Assembly (NCBI GenBank): GCA_026399755.1
Contig: JAPLQI010000137.1
Coordinates: forward strand, 62,001-126,000
Reading direction: 5' to 3'
Source of the DNA: Pseudomonadota bacterium
GTDB taxonomy: Bacteria > Pseudomonadota > Gammaproteobacteria > Burkholderiales > Chitinibacteraceae
DNA: 64,000 nucleotides
Both the position numbers and the translations under genes were made by a program. Shown here piece by piece: positions 19,233-30,053 of this stretch; the stretch's first letter is position 1, and every line of letters starts with the position of its first letter. Under the pieces are notes generated by a model, which worked only from the letters and a program-made list of their open reading frames with translations, had not been told where the DNA came from and ran no database searches.

Positions 19233-22100
19233 ATGTCTGAGAAACCAACTAATAAGTACCCAGTCAACTTACTCGACACGCCATTTCCTATGCGTGGCGA
19301 TTTAGCAAAACGTGAACCGGCTTTTTTAAAAGACTGGCAAGACAATGCGCTCTACCAAGCCATTCGCAGCAAAGCAAAAGAGCAAAACCGTCCTAAATTT
19401 ATGCTGCACGACGGCCCGCCGTATGCCAATGGTGATATTCATATCGGCCATGCGGTTAATAAAATTCTGAAAGACATCATTATCAAAGCCAAAACGCTGG
19501 ATGGCTTTGACGCGCCTTATGTACCTGGTTGGGATTGCCACGGCCTACCTATTGAGCATCAGATCGAAAAAATCGTTAAATTTGATAAGCAAGCACTGGC
19601 TGCCAATCCAGGCATTTTTGCACGCGTGCAAGAATATCGTAAAGCCAACGGCCTAGACCCTAAGGAAACCCGCTTGCCTGCGGCATTTACCCGCGAGCTA
19701 TGCCGCGATTACGCCGCCATCCAGATCGAGCGCCAAAAAGCTGACTTCATCCGTTTGGGTGTTTTGGGTGACTGGAATAATCCTTACCGCACCATGGATT
19801 TCAAAACCGAGGCCGATATTGTTCGCACCTTGGGCAAAGTGCATGCCAATGGTTATTTGATCCGCGGCCAAAAGCCGGTTCACTGGTGTGTAGACTGTGC
19901 CTCTGCCTTGGCTGAAGCCGAAGTGGAATACGAAGACAAAATCTCCCCAGCCATCGACGTGGGTTTTCGTGTTGTCGATAGCGCAGCCCTATCTAAAGCA
20001 TTTGGCGGCGTGACCGTAGGTGACGTACCCGCTTTTGCGCTGATCTGGACCACCACCCCGTGGACTATGCCTGCCAACCAAGCGGTATCGGTGCACCCTG
20101 ATTTTATCTACGACTTAATCGCCACACCTAAAGGTCTGTTGATTTTGGCTCGTGATTTGGCCGAGGCCACCATCAAGCGCTACGACATTGAAATCACCGA
20201 AGTCATCGCTCAAGCCAAGGGCGCTGCGCTGGAGTTCCTACAACTGCAACACCCTTTCTTAGAGCGCATAGTGCCGATTATTTGTGGTGATCACGTCACC
20301 ACCGAAGCAGGTACAGGCCTCGTGCATACCGCACCAGCCCACGGCTTAGAAGACTATGTGGTCGGCGGCAAATACAAGATCCCGACTGACAATCCTGTTG
20401 GCAATGACGGTCGTTTCTATAGCAACATCGAGTTTTTTGCTAATAAAACAGTTTGGGAAGCCAATCCAATGGTTCTTGCGCTCTTGGAAGAGCGTGGCGC
20501 GCTGTTTGCCAGCAAAAAGTTAGAGCACAGCTACCCACACTGCTGGCGTCATAAAACCCCGATTATTTTCCGCGCCACCAGCCAATGGTTTATCGGCATG
20601 GAAACCGCCGGCGTCGAGGGCAAAACACTTAGATCACAAGCCAATACCGCGGTTGATTCGACAGAATTCTTCCCAGCTTGGGGCCGTGCTCGCCTAGAAG
20701 CGATGATTAAAAACCGCCCAGACTGGTGTGTTTCACGTCAGCGCAACTGGGGCGTGCCGATGACTTTCTTTGTTCATAAAGAAAGCGGCGAATTACACCC
20801 TAATTCAGGTGAGTTGCTTGAGATCGTAGCTAAACGCATCGAAGCTGAAGGGATTGAAGCGTGGTTTAAGCTCGACGCGGCCGAATTACTAGGCAACGAC
20901 GCTGAAAATTATGACAAGCTCAAAGACACGCTGGATGTATGGTTTGATTCTGGCTCGACCCACTACGCGGTATTGCGTCAGCGGGAAGAGCTCACATGGC
21001 CTGCTGATTTGTACTTAGAAGGCTCTGACCAGCATCGTGGCTGGTTCCAATCATCCTTGCTGACAGGCTGCGCCACGGAAGGTCGTGCGCCTTACAAGCA
21101 ATTGCTGACCCACGGTTTTGTGGTGGATGGCAAGGGCTTGAAGATGTCCAAATCCAAGGGCAATGTGATCGCACCGCAAACCGTGATTAACCAGCTGGGC
21201 GCGGATATGTTGCGCCTTTGGACCGCTTCCACGGATTATTCTGGCGAGCTGACCATTTCTGACGAAATTCTGAAACGTACTGCCGATTCCTATCGCCGCA
21301 TCCGTAATACCTTACGCTTCTTGCTGGCGAATATTTCTGACTTTGGCGTAGAAAACCTGCTGCCCGCAGAAGAGCTGTTGCAACTTGATCGTTACGCCTT
21401 GGTAGAGCTGGCGGCATTCCAGCAAAAAATTACCGGCCTATACGATAAATACGAGTTTCACCTTGCGGTGCAAGAAATCCACGCTTATTGCTCGGAAGGC
21501 TTGGGCTCTTTCTACCTCGATATTATTAAAGACCGCCTCTACACCATGGGTGCAGACAGCCATGGCCGTCGCTCTGCACAAACAGCGCTTTGGCATATCA
21601 GCCAAGCCTTGGTTCGCTTGCTTGCGCCGATTTTGTCTTTCACCGCGCATGAAGCTTGGGCCGCACTAAAAAACGAAGAAAACGTGTTCCTGTCGGCTTG
21701 GCACACCGTGCCTGCGGTCAGCGATGCAGAGCAACTGAACGCGCGCTTTATGCAGATTCGCGAAGTTCGCGCTGCCGCACAAAAAGAAATCGAGTTGCAA
21801 CGTGCAGATGGCAAGCTCGGCTCTAGCTTACAGGCTGAAGTTGAAATCACCGCTGCAGGTGATACTTATGAGGCTCTGGCTAATTTAGGTGACGAGCTGA
21901 AATTTGTGCTGATTACTTCGCAAGCCCACCTAGTGAAGGGCGATGCAACCAAGATCAGTGTAAGCGCGTCGACAGCGGCTAAATGTGATCGCTGCTGGCA
22001 TTACACCGCCAGCGTAGGCACACACGCCGAGCACAGCACGCTATGCAGCCGTTGTAATGATAATTTGTTCAAGCAAGGCGAGGTTCGCTCTCATGCTTAA
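19233..22100 (+). CDS. ileS: Isoleucyl-tRNA synthetase
   Basis: Charges tRNA-Ile with isoleucine and edits mischarged valine. At 955 residues it has the usual bacterial length. Seen in order: HIGH-type motif in [11 protein letters not shown], the long CP1 editing insertion with [29 protein letters not shown], the KMSKS motif in [13 protein letters not shown], the anticodon-binding helices, and a C-terminal zinc knuckle [12 protein letters not shown] with a second CSRC pair. The start is preceded by GAGAG at a suitable distance. Its end overlaps lspA by eight bases, the conserved ileS-lspA arrangement. Confidence 0.97.
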   Translation: MSEKPTNKYPVNLLDTPFPMRGDLAKREPAFLKDWQDNALYQAIRSKAKEQNRPKFMLHDGPPYANGDIHIGHAVNKILKDIIIKAKTLDGFDAPYVPGWDCHGLPIEHQIEKIVKFDKQALAANPGIFARVQEYRKANGLDPKETRLPAAFTRELCRDYAAIQIERQKADFIRLGVLGDWNNPYRTMDFKTEADIVRTLGKVHANGYLIRGQKPVHWCVDCASALAEAEVEYEDKISPAIDVGFRVVDSAALSKAFGGVTVGDVPAFALIWTTTPWTMPANQAVSVHPDFIYDLIATPKGLLILARDLAEATIKRYDIEITEVIAQAKGAALEFLQLQHPFLERIVPIICGDHVTTEAGTGLVHTAPAHGLEDYVVGGKYKIPTDNPVGNDGRFYSNIEFFANKTVWEANPMVLALLEERGALFASKKLEHSYPHCWRHKTPIIFRATSQWFIGMETAGVEGKTLRSQANTAVDSTEFFPAWGRARLEAMIKNRPDWCVSRQRNWGVPMTFFVHKESGELHPNSGELLEIVAKRIEAEGIEAWFKLDAAELLGNDAENYDKLKDTLDVWFDSGSTHYAVLRQREELTWPADLYLEGSDQHRGWFQSSLLTGCATEGRAPYKQLLTHGFVVDGKGLKMSKSKGNVIAPQTVINQLGADMLRLWTASTDYSGELTISDEILKRTADSYRRIRNTLRFLLANISDFGVENLLPAEELLQLDRYALVELAAFQQKITGLYDKYEFHLAVQEIHAYCSEGLGSFYLDIIKDRLYTMGADSHGRRSAQTALWHISQALVRLLAPILSFTAHEAWAALKNEENVFLSAWHTVPAVSDAEQLNARFMQIREVRAAAQKEIELQRADGKLGSSLQAEVEITAAGDTYEALANLGDELKFVLITSQAHLVKGDATKISVSASTAAKCDRCWHYTASVGTHAEHSTLCSRCNDNLFKQGEVRSHA

Positions 22101-22587
22101 AAACGGTCTGGGCCGTTGGCTAGGCTTGGCGCTGCTGGTTTTGATTCTTGATCAAGCCAGCAAGCATACGATTGAGGCGCTGTTTCAGTTTGGCGAGCAG
22201 CGCGCCATCATTGCAGGCTATTTCAACCTAACGCTCGCTTACAACCCCGGTGCGGCGTTTAGCTTTCTGGCGGACGCCGGTGGTTGGCAGCGTTATTTCT
22301 TTACCGCCCTTGCTCTCGGGGTTTCAGCCTTTATTGTGTTTTTACTCAAGAAACACCACGCCGAAACCCGCTACGCACTGGCATTAGCGCTGATTTTAGG
22401 CGGCGCACTGGGCAATGCCATTGATAGAATGCTGCTGGGCCATGTGATCGACTTTATTCAGATCCACTACCAACAGCGCTGGTACTACCCTGCCTTTAAT
22501 ATTGCAGATTCAGCCATTTGTGTTGGAGCCGTATTGATGGTGATTGATTCATTCCGCCGTGAAAATCCTTCGGAGAAAACCGTATGA
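22093..22587 (+). CDS. lspA: Lipoprotein signal peptidase
   Basis: Inner-membrane aspartic protease that removes the signal peptide of prolipoproteins after lipid attachment. The 164-residue protein has four membrane helices and both catalytic Asp motifs: [20 protein letters not shown] and [15 protein letters not shown]. The conserved [11 protein letters not shown] segment lies in the first half. The start is the ATG at 22093 inside the end of ileS; an extension to 22057 would only cover ileS sequence. The last codons overlap ispH by four bases (ATGA). Confidence 0.97.
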   Translation: MLKNGLGRWLGLALLVLILDQASKHTIEALFQFGEQRAIIAGYFNLTLAYNPGAAFSFLADAGGWQRYFFTALALGVSAFIVFLLKKHHAETRYALALALILGGALGNAIDRMLLGHVIDFIQIHYQQRWYYPAFNIADSAICVGAVLMVIDSFRRENPSEKTV

Positions 22588-23507
22588 CGATGCAAATTAT
22601 CTTGGCCCAGCCGCGAGGTTTTTGTGCGGGTGTAGACCGTGCCATTGCCATCGTTGAAAAAGCCTTAGAGAAATTCGGGGCGCCGATTTATGTGCGCCAC
22701 GAAGTTGTTCACAATAAATTTGTGATCGAAGACCTCAAGCAAAAAGGCGCTATTTTTGTTGAAGACCTAGCCGATGTGCCTGCGGGCAATACGCTGATTT
22801 TCTCAGCACATGGCGTTTCACAAGCCGTACGAGCCGAAGCGGCTAAGCGTGGCCTGACTATTTTTGACGCCACCTGCCCACTCGTGACCAAGGTCCATCT
22901 CGAAGTCAAACGCCTGCGTGAGCAAGGCTTTGAAATCATCATGATCGGCCATAAAGGCCATCCTGAAGTAGAAGGCACGATGGGGCAAGCTCAGGGCGGC
23001 ATGTATCTGGTAGAAGAAGTCAGCGATGTAGCCACATTACAAGTGGCTAGCGAAAAGTTGGCTTACGTCACCCAAACCACTTTGTCGGTTGATGATGCAC
23101 AAGTTGTAATTGACACCTTACGAGTGCGCTTCCCAGCCATCGTAGGCCCCAAGAAAGACGACATTTGCTACGCCACACAGAATCGTCAGGATGCCGTCAA
23201 GCATTTAGCCAAAGAAGTTGATGTAGTGGTGGTGGTTGGCTCGCCAAACAGCTCCAACTCCAACCGTCTACGCGAAGTCGCTGCCAATTTAGGTATAGAT
23301 TCCTATATGGTTGATAACGCTAGCGAGCTGAAAGCGGAGTGGTTTGTAGGCAAGCAAAATGTAGGGGTGACTGCGGGTGCTTCAGCACCGGATATTTTGG
23401 TACGACAGGTGATTGCACAGGTAGAGCAATTTGGCGCAGGCAATATCCGCCAAATGGACGGCATCGAAGAAAACGTCATCTTCTCGCTACCTAAGGGCTT
23501 GGTGTAA
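22584..23507 (+). CDS. ispH: 4-hydroxy-3-methylbut-2-enyl diphosphate reductase
   Basis: Last enzyme of the non-mevalonate isoprenoid pathway: reduces HMBPP to IPP and DMAPP with an iron-sulfur cluster. The 307-residue protein shows the three cluster cysteines: [11 protein letters not shown] near residue 14, DATCPLVTK near residue 97, and [12 protein letters not shown] near 196, together with the E-containing ATQ motif and [15 protein letters not shown] lies eight bases before the ATG. It is the third gene of ileS-lspA-ispH, a common proteobacterial cluster. Confidence 0.97.
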   Translation: MTMQIILAQPRGFCAGVDRAIAIVEKALEKFGAPIYVRHEVVHNKFVIEDLKQKGAIFVEDLADVPAGNTLIFSAHGVSQAVRAEAAKRGLTIFDATCPLVTKVHLEVKRLREQGFEIIMIGHKGHPEVEGTMGQAQGGMYLVEEVSDVATLQVASEKLAYVTQTTLSVDDAQVVIDTLRVRFPAIVGPKKDDICYATQNRQDAVKHLAKEVDVVVVVGSPNSSNSNRLREVAANLGIDSYMVDNASELKAEWFVGKQNVGVTAGASAPDILVRQVIAQVEQFGAGNIRQMDGIEENVIFSLPKGLV

Positions 23508-23552
23508 GCCCCTTAGGATTTGGTCATTATTAACGTCCCATCTCCGAAAAAC

Positions 23553-23626
23553 CGTCATTCCCGCATGCCTTTGGCGGGGATCCAGCAGCGCTGCTGGATC
23601 CCCGATAAAAACACTCGGGGATGACG
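23553..23626. repeat. Nested palindromic repeat (dRS3-like)
   Basis: The element begins CGTCATTCCCGC and ends CGGGGATGACG, so its ends are inverted copies. Inside is a perfect 28-base palindrome, GGGGATCCAGCAGC and its complement (23576-23603). The left part, ATTCCCGC followed by GCGGGGAT, resembles the neisserial dRS3 pattern ATTCCC-8-GGGAAT. Such elements are dispersed repeats and can be targets for phage integrases. It lies downstream of ispH and upstream of the diguanylate cyclase gene. Confidence 0.7.
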
Positions 23627-23777
23627 ATTGGCCATATCGGGAAGTTATCTCGCGCCACATCCTTACCACCAATGCAAGACACCTTCAAAGCAAGGGGGCT
23701 GCCCAAGAACTGAGATCAAAATCACTTTTTATTCTATTGTGGTAGTGCCCTTAGCGCCCTCTCAACCAACATCGACC

Positions 23778-25022
23778 ATGCCAAATTTATTTTCTCCTCA
23801 ACAAATACTTACACTCTTTCTATTTGTTGCAATTTCGCATATTGCAATCAGCAGTATACTTTGGCACGTCTGGCGCAACCGACTAACAGCCCCTGGTTTT
23901 CCCTTACTCATCATTGCCGAAGCAGTTTTTGCACTTGGCTTTGTTTTTATCATCATCCGAGAAGCCCTCCCTAGTGATTTTTATGGTACTCGGCTAAGCC
24001 TGACTTTATTAGGTAACACCCTACTTTTTTTGCACCCTGCTTTGTATGAGCGCGGGCTACAACAGTTTTTTGCCTCACAACAAAAAACGCAATGGGTCGC
24101 ACCAACTCTCGCGATCGTGGGTGGTGCGATTTTTTTTCTTATTGCGACAATCACTCACCCCAATAATATAAATGCACGTACCCTCACTTATTCATTGATC
24201 GTAATGGTTCAACTCAGTTGGCTTACTTGGCAAGTATGGGGATACTCCAGTCAATATAGCGACTACAAAATATTGAAATTGCCGGCCATTGCTCTGGCTC
24301 TTTTGGCGATCACTTATTTATTTAGAGCTGCACACCACGCCCCCCTACTTAATCAACCAGGTGTGTTTCTCAATGATCCCATTTTTGGTGTCACCCTCTT
24401 GTTTACTGCCTTGTTTACCACAATGCGTGGTTGTGTCGACCTTATTTTAGTTCAAACACGACTCGAAAATTCTTTACGAACCGCACAAAAAGAATTAGAA
24501 CAGCGAGCCAATTTTGACCACCTCAGTGGGCTAAGGAGCCGTTACTTTTTTACGGCCAGCCTCCCCCAACTACAGGCACAGAGTGAACGCATAAAGCAGC
24601 CATTAAATTTGCTGCTATTCGACATTGATTTTTTCAAACACGTCAATGATATGCATGGACATCCGGCTGGCGATGCAGTCATTACGACAGTAGGTCAGGC
24701 GGTTAAAAGCACTTTACGCGCCAGTGATATAGCGGGTCGTCTTGGTGGTGACGAGATCGCGATCTTGTATATTTCAAATAGTGAAGAGATTCCAGGCCTT
24801 ATTACAAGACTTCGACAGCAAATAGAATTACAAACGCAAAATTTACTCGGCGGCCCAGTGACGGTCAGCATTGGGCTAAGCATTTGCTTATCAAATGATC
24901 ATTTTGAACAAACCTACCAACGTGCCGATACAGCACTTTATGCCGCAAAATCAGCAGGCCGTAACTGCTGCTTTCAATATAATATTGGACAATCATCCCC
25001 CCAGCTTTTGTCCATAAGCTAA
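23778..25022 (+). CDS. Membrane-bound GGDEF diguanylate cyclase
   Basis: About 414 residues. Seven or so membrane helices fill residues 1-230 (for example QILTLFLFVAISHIAISSIL), and the C-terminal part is a GGDEF domain that makes c-di-GMP from two GTP. The active-site motif is GRLGGDEIAIL (GGDEI variant) and an RxxD product-inhibition site, RASD, lies exactly five residues ahead of it; FDIDFFKHVND and HPAGDAVI are also intact. Hence it should be an active, feedback-inhibited cyclase. The frame extends to 23628, but the ATG at 23778 begins at the first membrane helix. The N-terminal membrane sensor has no recognisable ligand motif. Confidence 0.9.
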   Translation: MPNLFSPQQILTLFLFVAISHIAISSILWHVWRNRLTAPGFPLLIIAEAVFALGFVFIIIREALPSDFYGTRLSLTLLGNTLLFLHPALYERGLQQFFASQQKTQWVAPTLAIVGGAIFFLIATITHPNNINARTLTYSLIVMVQLSWLTWQVWGYSSQYSDYKILKLPAIALALLAITYLFRAAHHAPLLNQPGVFLNDPIFGVTLLFTALFTTMRGCVDLILVQTRLENSLRTAQKELEQRANFDHLSGLRSRYFFTASLPQLQAQSERIKQPLNLLLFDIDFFKHVNDMHGHPAGDAVITTVGQAVKSTLRASDIAGRLGGDEIAILYISNSEEIPGLITRLRQQIELQTQNLLGGPVTVSIGLSICLSNDHFEQTYQRADTALYAAKSAGRNCCFQYNIGQSSPQLLSIS

Positions 25023-25090
25023 TTCTTTAGCTGCTATTTCGCAGATAAGACCTTCACCACAAAAAGCAACTAATTAAGCAAATTTACTCA

Positions 25091-25098
25091 CCCCCCCC
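25091..25098. repeat. Eight-base C homopolymer upstream of ccoI
   Basis: The run lies about 50 bases before the ccoI start in the probable promoter region. A change in its length could shift promoter spacing, as in other Neisseriales, but no -35/-10 pair around it is convincing. Confidence 0.7.
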
Positions 25099-25146
25099 TT
25101 TACATCACATTCGGCTTAAGTATTTCGCTTATATGACATTAAATTT

Positions 25147-27564
25147 ATGACCACTCTACGCACTGACTGCTTCCACTGTGGCGAAACGCTTAGCCCCAAT
25201 GAATCCTTCCCGATTACCTATCGCAATGCAGAGCAACCCACTTGCTGTGCGGGCTGCCAAGCGGTTGCCAATACGATCATTCAAAGCGGGCTAGATAGCT
25301 ACTACAGCCAGCGCGACAAACCCGCCGATCGTGCCAAGCCGCTCCCTGACGAGCTACTTGCTCAGCTCGCTCTCTACAACGACGTTAGCTTACAAGCCAG
25401 CTTTGTACTTAACGTGGATGCAGATATTCGTGAAGCATCACTCATTATGGAAGGCATCAGCTGCGCCGCCTGTATCTGGCTCAATGAGCGTCATATTCGG
25501 CAATTACCTGGCGTAATTTCTGCCAGCATTAACTACAGCACCCTTCGTGCCCGCGTACGTTGGGATGAAAGACAAATCCAGCTTTCCACCATTTTGCAAG
25601 CCATTGCCGCTATCGGCTATCGCGCTCAGCCTTATGATCAAGCCCGCCAAGAAGAAGGCTGGCAAAAACAGCGTAAAAGTGCGCTCTTTCGGCTATGGGT
25701 AGCCGGCCTTTCCATGATGCAAGTCATGATGTTTTCTGTGCCGATTTATATGTCTAAAGCGGGTGAGATTGCACCGGATTGGCTGCAGCTGATGAACTGG
25801 GCAAGCCTTATCCTTACCCTGCCTGTCGTGCTGTATTCTGCAACGCCCTTCTATATTTCCAGCTGGCGCGATTTAAAACGCCGCCGCACTGGCATGGATT
25901 TGCCCATTGCAATTGGAGTGCTCGCCACGTTTATTGCCAGCAGCTATTCGCTCATTACTGGCCATGGCGAGATTTATTTTGATTCTGTTTCGATGTTTGT
26001 CTTCTTACTACTTACCGGCCGCTACCTAGAAATGAGCGCAAGGCGTAAGGCAGGCGCAGCCACCGAGCAACTGGTCAAACTCATCCCCGCTTTTGCACAC
26101 AAAATAAACGCGCAAGGCACAGAGGAAGTCACCGTTAATAGCTTGCAAATTGGCGAGCAGATTTTAGTCAAATCAGGCGAAACTATTCCGGTCGATGGCA
26201 TTGTTCGCCAAGGCAGTGGCGAGGTTAGCGAAGCCCTGCTCACAGGGGAAAGTCTTGCGATCCCTAAGACTGCAGGGATGCAAGTGACGGGCGGCACGTT
26301 GAATTTAGCCTCACCCTTGCATATTGAAGTCAGCCAAATTGGCGAAAACACTCGCCTTGCCGCCATTGTGCGTTTGCTCGATCAAGCCTTGGCACAAAAG
26401 CCACGCCTTGCCTTACTGGCCGAACAAGTTTCTGGCTGGTTCGTTAGTATTTTATTGATTACGGCGGCGCTTGCTTGGCTGTATTGGCATCTACATGATC
26501 CTATCCACGCCCTGCCGATTATGGTGGCCGTACTGGTAATTTCTTGCCCCTGCGCATTGGCACTCGCCACGCCTGTCGCCCTAACCGCGGCCACTGGGCA
26601 TTTAGCCCAGCTTGGCCTAATGGTGGCGCGTAGCCCCGCTTTAGAAACGCTGGCGCAAATTACCGATGTGATACTCGATAAAACCGGCACGCTCACCCAT
26701 GGCGAGCCGCGTATTCAGCACTATATCGCCAGCCATAGCTCAGAAGAAAACGCACGCGCCATTGCTGCATCACTCGAAGCCACTTCTGCCCACCCCCTCG
26801 CCCGTGCCTTTGTTATGTCAGGCGCACCCTTAGCGCAAGAAATGCAAACTTACCCCAGTGGTGGCTTAAGCGGCATCGTGGATGGGGTGTTGTATTACAT
26901 CGGCCATCCAGAGTTTGTAAACAGCCAATGCGCCATGCTGATGCCCGATTCAATCCGTCATGCAGAAGGAAGTTTAATCGCACTTGCTTCAACGACAACT
27001 TGGCTGGGTACCTTTGTTGTCGCTGACACATTACGGCACGATGCTGCCGCGTCTATCCAAGCACTGCATGATGCAGGCTTACGCTTGCACCTTGTATCGG
27101 GCGATAGTAACGCTACCGTGCAGGCTTTGGCTTTAAACATGCATATTAAAAACGCTGTCGGTAGAGCAACACCTAGCGACAAACTGGCTTACATCAGCGC
27201 ACTTCAACAACAGGGTCGCCGTGTACTGATGATAGGAGATGGCGTAAACGACGCCCCTGTCTTAGCGAAAGCCGATGTATCGGTGGCCATGGGAGCAGGC
27301 GTTGATGTGGCTCATGCAGCAGGCGATATGGTTTTGCTTAACAATCAACTCGCCCGGCTTCCTCAAGCACTGGCCTTAGCAAAAAAAACCCGCAATATCA
27401 TTCAACAAAATTTGGTTTGGGCTGTGGCTTACAATTTAGCAGCACTTCCTTTAGCAGTAAGTGGCCATATCACCCCATGGATTGCAAGCTTGGGCATGGC
27501 GAGTAGCTCTCTTTTTGTGGTATTTAACGCGCTACGCTTAAGCAAAAAGAAAGGAGCAGCCTAA
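25147..27564 (+). CDS. ccoI: Copper-transporting P-type ATPase for cbb3 oxidase assembly
   Basis: CcoI (FixI) pumps copper across the inner membrane for assembly of the CuB site of cbb3 oxidase. The 805-residue protein has an N-terminal Cys-rich region (DCFHCGETL, CCAGCQAVAN), a heavy-metal binding domain with the CxxC motif GISCAACIW, eight membrane helices, TGES, the CPC ion motif ISCPCALALATP, the phosphorylated Asp in DKTGTLTHG and the hinge GDGVNDAPVL. The N-terminal CxxC plus CCxxC pattern is typical of CcoI and distinguishes it from CopA. It is followed at once by ccoS (shared A of TAATG). Confidence 0.96.
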   Translation: MTTLRTDCFHCGETLSPNESFPITYRNAEQPTCCAGCQAVANTIIQSGLDSYYSQRDKPADRAKPLPDELLAQLALYNDVSLQASFVLNVDADIREASLIMEGISCAACIWLNERHIRQLPGVISASINYSTLRARVRWDERQIQLSTILQAIAAIGYRAQPYDQARQEEGWQKQRKSALFRLWVAGLSMMQVMMFSVPIYMSKAGEIAPDWLQLMNWASLILTLPVVLYSATPFYISSWRDLKRRRTGMDLPIAIGVLATFIASSYSLITGHGEIYFDSVSMFVFLLLTGRYLEMSARRKAGAATEQLVKLIPAFAHKINAQGTEEVTVNSLQIGEQILVKSGETIPVDGIVRQGSGEVSEALLTGESLAIPKTAGMQVTGGTLNLASPLHIEVSQIGENTRLAAIVRLLDQALAQKPRLALLAEQVSGWFVSILLITAALAWLYWHLHDPIHALPIMVAVLVISCPCALALATPVALTAATGHLAQLGLMVARSPALETLAQITDVILDKTGTLTHGEPRIQHYIASHSSEENARAIAASLEATSAHPLARAFVMSGAPLAQEMQTYPSGGLSGIVDGVLYYIGHPEFVNSQCAMLMPDSIRHAEGSLIALASTTTWLGTFVVADTLRHDAAASIQALHDAGLRLHLVSGDSNATVQALALNMHIKNAVGRATPSDKLAYISALQQQGRRVLMIGDGVNDAPVLAKADVSVAMGAGVDVAHAAGDMVLLNNQLARLPQALALAKKTRNIIQQNLVWAVAYNLAALPLAVSGHITPWIASLGMASSSLFVVFNALRLSKKKGAA

Positions 27565-27770
27565 TGGAAAGCCTTTACTTACTCATTCCTCTTTCTGTAC
27601 TGCTGGTTTTTTTTATTGGGATTCTTTTTTGGTGGTCAGTTAAAGGAGGGCAATTTGATGACATGGAAGGGCCTGGCTGGCAGATCCTGCAAGATGATGA
27701 CAGCATGCAGACGAAAGAAAGTTCCCCTGACGAAAGAAAAAACAAAGAATTAAAGTCTGACGGGGTGTAA
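27564..27770 (+). CDS. ccoS: cbb3 oxidase maturation protein CcoS
   Basis: A small 68-residue inner-membrane protein with one helix (LLIPLSVLLVFFIGILFWW) and the conserved continuation SVKGGQFDDMEGPGWQIL that marks CcoS. It is needed for cofactor insertion in the cbb3 oxidase. The start codon overlaps the ccoI stop by one base, so they are coupled. The C-terminal acidic and charged tail is variable in the family. Confidence 0.93.
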   Translation: MESLYLLIPLSVLLVFFIGILFWWSVKGGQFDDMEGPGWQILQDDDSMQTKESSPDERKNKELKSDGV

Positions 27771-27794
27771 AATGCCGCGATCTGATGAAAGGCA

Positions 27795-27836
27795 TTGATG
27801 TTCGTCAATAAGACTGCTGACAAGGGCAGGTAAAGT
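27795..27836 (+). promoter_or_regulatory. Candidate FNR/ANR-dependent promoter for ccoN
   Basis: TTGATGTTCGTCAA (27795-27808) matches the FNR/ANR consensus TTGAT-4-ATCAA at all but one base. A centre at -41.5 would place the transcript start near 27843, and TAAAGT at 27831-27836 is in the right place for a -10 box. This fits the known oxygen control of cbb3 operons by FNR-family regulators. The ccoN start is 170 bases further on. Confidence 0.6.
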
Positions 27837-27979
27837 TCCGTTGGCATAATTACAAAAGTAACATTCACAAGCAACAGCAAAACCGTGTTTTCCTTACACA
27901 CGATTATATGCTGACACCTTGTTCATTTTTCAAGTCGTATTTTTAAAGTCCAAGCTGTTGGAGATCAAACGGAGCTCGC

Positions 27980-29401
27980 ATGGAACACCAAGCTACATAC
28001 AACTACAAAGTGGTGCGGCAATTTGCCATCATGACGGTCATTTGGGGGATTGTCGGGATGCTGGTTGGCGTGATCATTGCCGCCCAGATGTACTGGCCAG
28101 AACTTAACTTTGGCCCTTATTTTCATTTTGGCCGCTTGCGCCCATTGCATACGAACGCGGTTATTTTTGCGTTTGGCGGCAGTGGCTTATTCGCAACGTC
28201 TTATTACGTGGTTCAGCGCACCTGTAATGTGCGTTTGATCTCCGACAAGCTCGCCGCCTTCCATTTTTGGGGCTGGCAGTTGGTGATCGTTCTCGCCGCG
28301 ATTACTTTGCCTATGGGTTTAACCCGCGGTAAAGAATACGCCGAGCTAGAATGGCCTATCACTTGGCTGATCGCCGTGATTTGGGTGGCTTACGCGATTG
28401 TGTTTTTCGGCACGATTGCTAAGCGCAAAGTGAAGCATATTTACGTCGCCAACTGGTTTTATGGCGCGTTTATTCTTGCTGTTGCCCTGCTACACATCGT
28501 TAACGGCTTAGCGATCCCTGTCTCCGCCACCAAGTCCTACTCGGTTTACTCTGGCGCAGTCGATGCCATGGTGCAATGGTGGTACGGCCATAATGCCGTG
28601 GGTTTCTTCCTGACAGCCGGTTTCTTGGGCATGATGTATTACTTTGTACCCAAGCAAGCGGGTCGTCCGGTTTACTCCTATCGCCTGTCAGTTGTTCACT
28701 TCTGGGCGCTGTCGTTCACCTATATGTGGGCCGGCCCTCACCATCTGCATTACACCGCTCTGCCTGACTGGACTCAATCATTAGGCATGGTGTTCTCTTT
28801 GATTCTGCTTGCGCCAAGCTGGGGTGGGATGATCAACGGGATTATGACCTTGTCAGGTGCATGGCATAAGCTGCGTACCGATCCTATCTTGAAATTCCTT
28901 GTTACTGCGCTGTCTTTCTACGGCATGTCCACTTTTGAAGGCCCAATGATGGCCATCAAAACTGTCAATGCACTGTCACATTACACCGATTGGACCATTG
29001 GTCACGTTCACTCCGGTGCATTAGGCTGGGTAGCGATGATTACCATCGGCTCGATTTACTACCTGATCCCACGTTTATTCAATAAAGAAGAAATGTATTC
29101 GGTAAAACTGATCGATACCCACTTCTGGATTGCAACGATTGGTGTGGTGCTTTACATCTCATCCATGTGGATTGCCGGTGTAACGCAAGGTTTGATGTGG
29201 CGTGCTGTAAACACGGATGGCACTTTAACTTACGCGTTTATTGATTCAGTTAAAGCATCATACCCGTACTACTTTATCCGCTTCTTGGGTGGCCTGTGCT
29301 TCTTGTCTGGCATGATTTTGATGCTTTACAACGTGATACGTACCGCTGCTTCTGGCCAAGCCGTCGATGCCAAAATTCCGGCCATCGCCCAACACGCCTG
29401 A
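27980..29401 (+). CDS. ccoN: cbb3-type cytochrome c oxidase subunit I
   Basis: The 473-residue catalytic subunit of the high-affinity terminal oxidase, reducing O2 to water at a heme b3-CuB centre in the inner membrane. It has 12 predicted helices and the family hallmarks: [18 protein letters not shown] with a heme b His, [26 protein letters not shown] with the CuB His, [14 protein letters not shown] with two more His ligands, and [15 protein letters not shown]. The length is typical. It starts the structural genes ccoN-ccoO-ccoQ-ccoP, and the candidate FNR-type box upstream suggests induction at low oxygen. Confidence 0.97.
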   Translation: MEHQATYNYKVVRQFAIMTVIWGIVGMLVGVIIAAQMYWPELNFGPYFHFGRLRPLHTNAVIFAFGGSGLFATSYYVVQRTCNVRLISDKLAAFHFWGWQLVIVLAAITLPMGLTRGKEYAELEWPITWLIAVIWVAYAIVFFGTIAKRKVKHIYVANWFYGAFILAVALLHIVNGLAIPVSATKSYSVYSGAVDAMVQWWYGHNAVGFFLTAGFLGMMYYFVPKQAGRPVYSYRLSVVHFWALSFTYMWAGPHHLHYTALPDWTQSLGMVFSLILLAPSWGGMINGIMTLSGAWHKLRTDPILKFLVTALSFYGMSTFEGPMMAIKTVNALSHYTDWTIGHVHSGALGWVAMITIGSIYYLIPRLFNKEEMYSVKLIDTHFWIATIGVVLYISSMWIAGVTQGLMWRAVNTDGTLTYAFIDSVKASYPYYFIRFLGGLCFLSGMILMLYNVIRTAASGQAVDAKIPAIAQHA

Positions 29402-29420
29402 TAGATCGGAGAAAAAAATC

Positions 29421-30047
29421 ATGAAAAACTTTATGAACCAGCTGCAAGCTAAGGTTGAACAAAACGTCGCCTACTTAATCGTTCTGACGCTACTGACCTT
29501 GAGCGTTGCGATGTTGGTAGAAATTTTACCGCTGATGTTTAGTCATTCCACCACCAAACCCATTGATGGGGTAAAGCCTTACACTGCACTGGCATTAGCT
29601 GGGCGCGATATTTTTGTTCGTGAAGGCTGTTACAACTGCCACTCACAAATGATTCGCCCTTTCCGTGCAGAAACAGAGCGCTATGGCCATTACTCGGTAG
29701 CCGGCGAATCTGTTTACGATCGTCCATTTCAATGGGGCTCTAAGCGTACAGGGCCTGATTTGGCTCGTGTTGGCGCTCGTTACTCTGATGAATGGCATCG
29801 TACTCACTTAATGAATCCACGCGATGTCGTGCCTGAATCGAATATGCCCGCCTTCCCTTGGCTTGCAGCAAACAAGGTCGATTCTGCCATTATGCCCGCT
29901 AAAATGACGGCATTGCGTAAGCTGGGCGACCCTTACACCGATGCAGACATCAAAGGCTCGGTCGCAGCAACTGAGGGCAAAACGGAAATGGAAGCGGTGA
30001 TTTTCTACCTACAAGGCTTGGGTCTTGCGCTCAAGAACAAGAGGTAA
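29421..30047 (+). CDS. ccoO: cbb3-type cytochrome c oxidase subunit II (monoheme)
   Basis: Membrane-anchored c-type cytochrome of 208 residues that accepts electrons and passes them to CcoN. It has one N-terminal helix ([21 protein letters not shown]), the heme motif [14 protein letters not shown] (CxxCH) and an axial Met in [10 protein letters not shown], with the conserved [10 protein letters not shown] and [14 protein letters not shown]. The start codon is the ATG at 29421, preceded by GGAG; the longer frame to 29367 covers the ccoN end only. Confidence 0.96.
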   Translation: MKNFMNQLQAKVEQNVAYLIVLTLLTLSVAMLVEILPLMFSHSTTKPIDGVKPYTALALAGRDIFVREGCYNCHSQMIRPFRAETERYGHYSVAGESVYDRPFQWGSKRTGPDLARVGARYSDEWHRTHLMNPRDVVPESNMPAFPWLAANKVDSAIMPAKMTALRKLGDPYTDADIKGSVAATEGKTEMEAVIFYLQGLGLALKNKR

Positions 30048-30053
30048 TTCATC

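Noticed and set aside
27771-27979. Second FNR box, CTTGTTCATTTTTCAAG, before ccoN
   Set aside because: The half sites are 15 bases apart instead of 14 and the inner bases are wrong.
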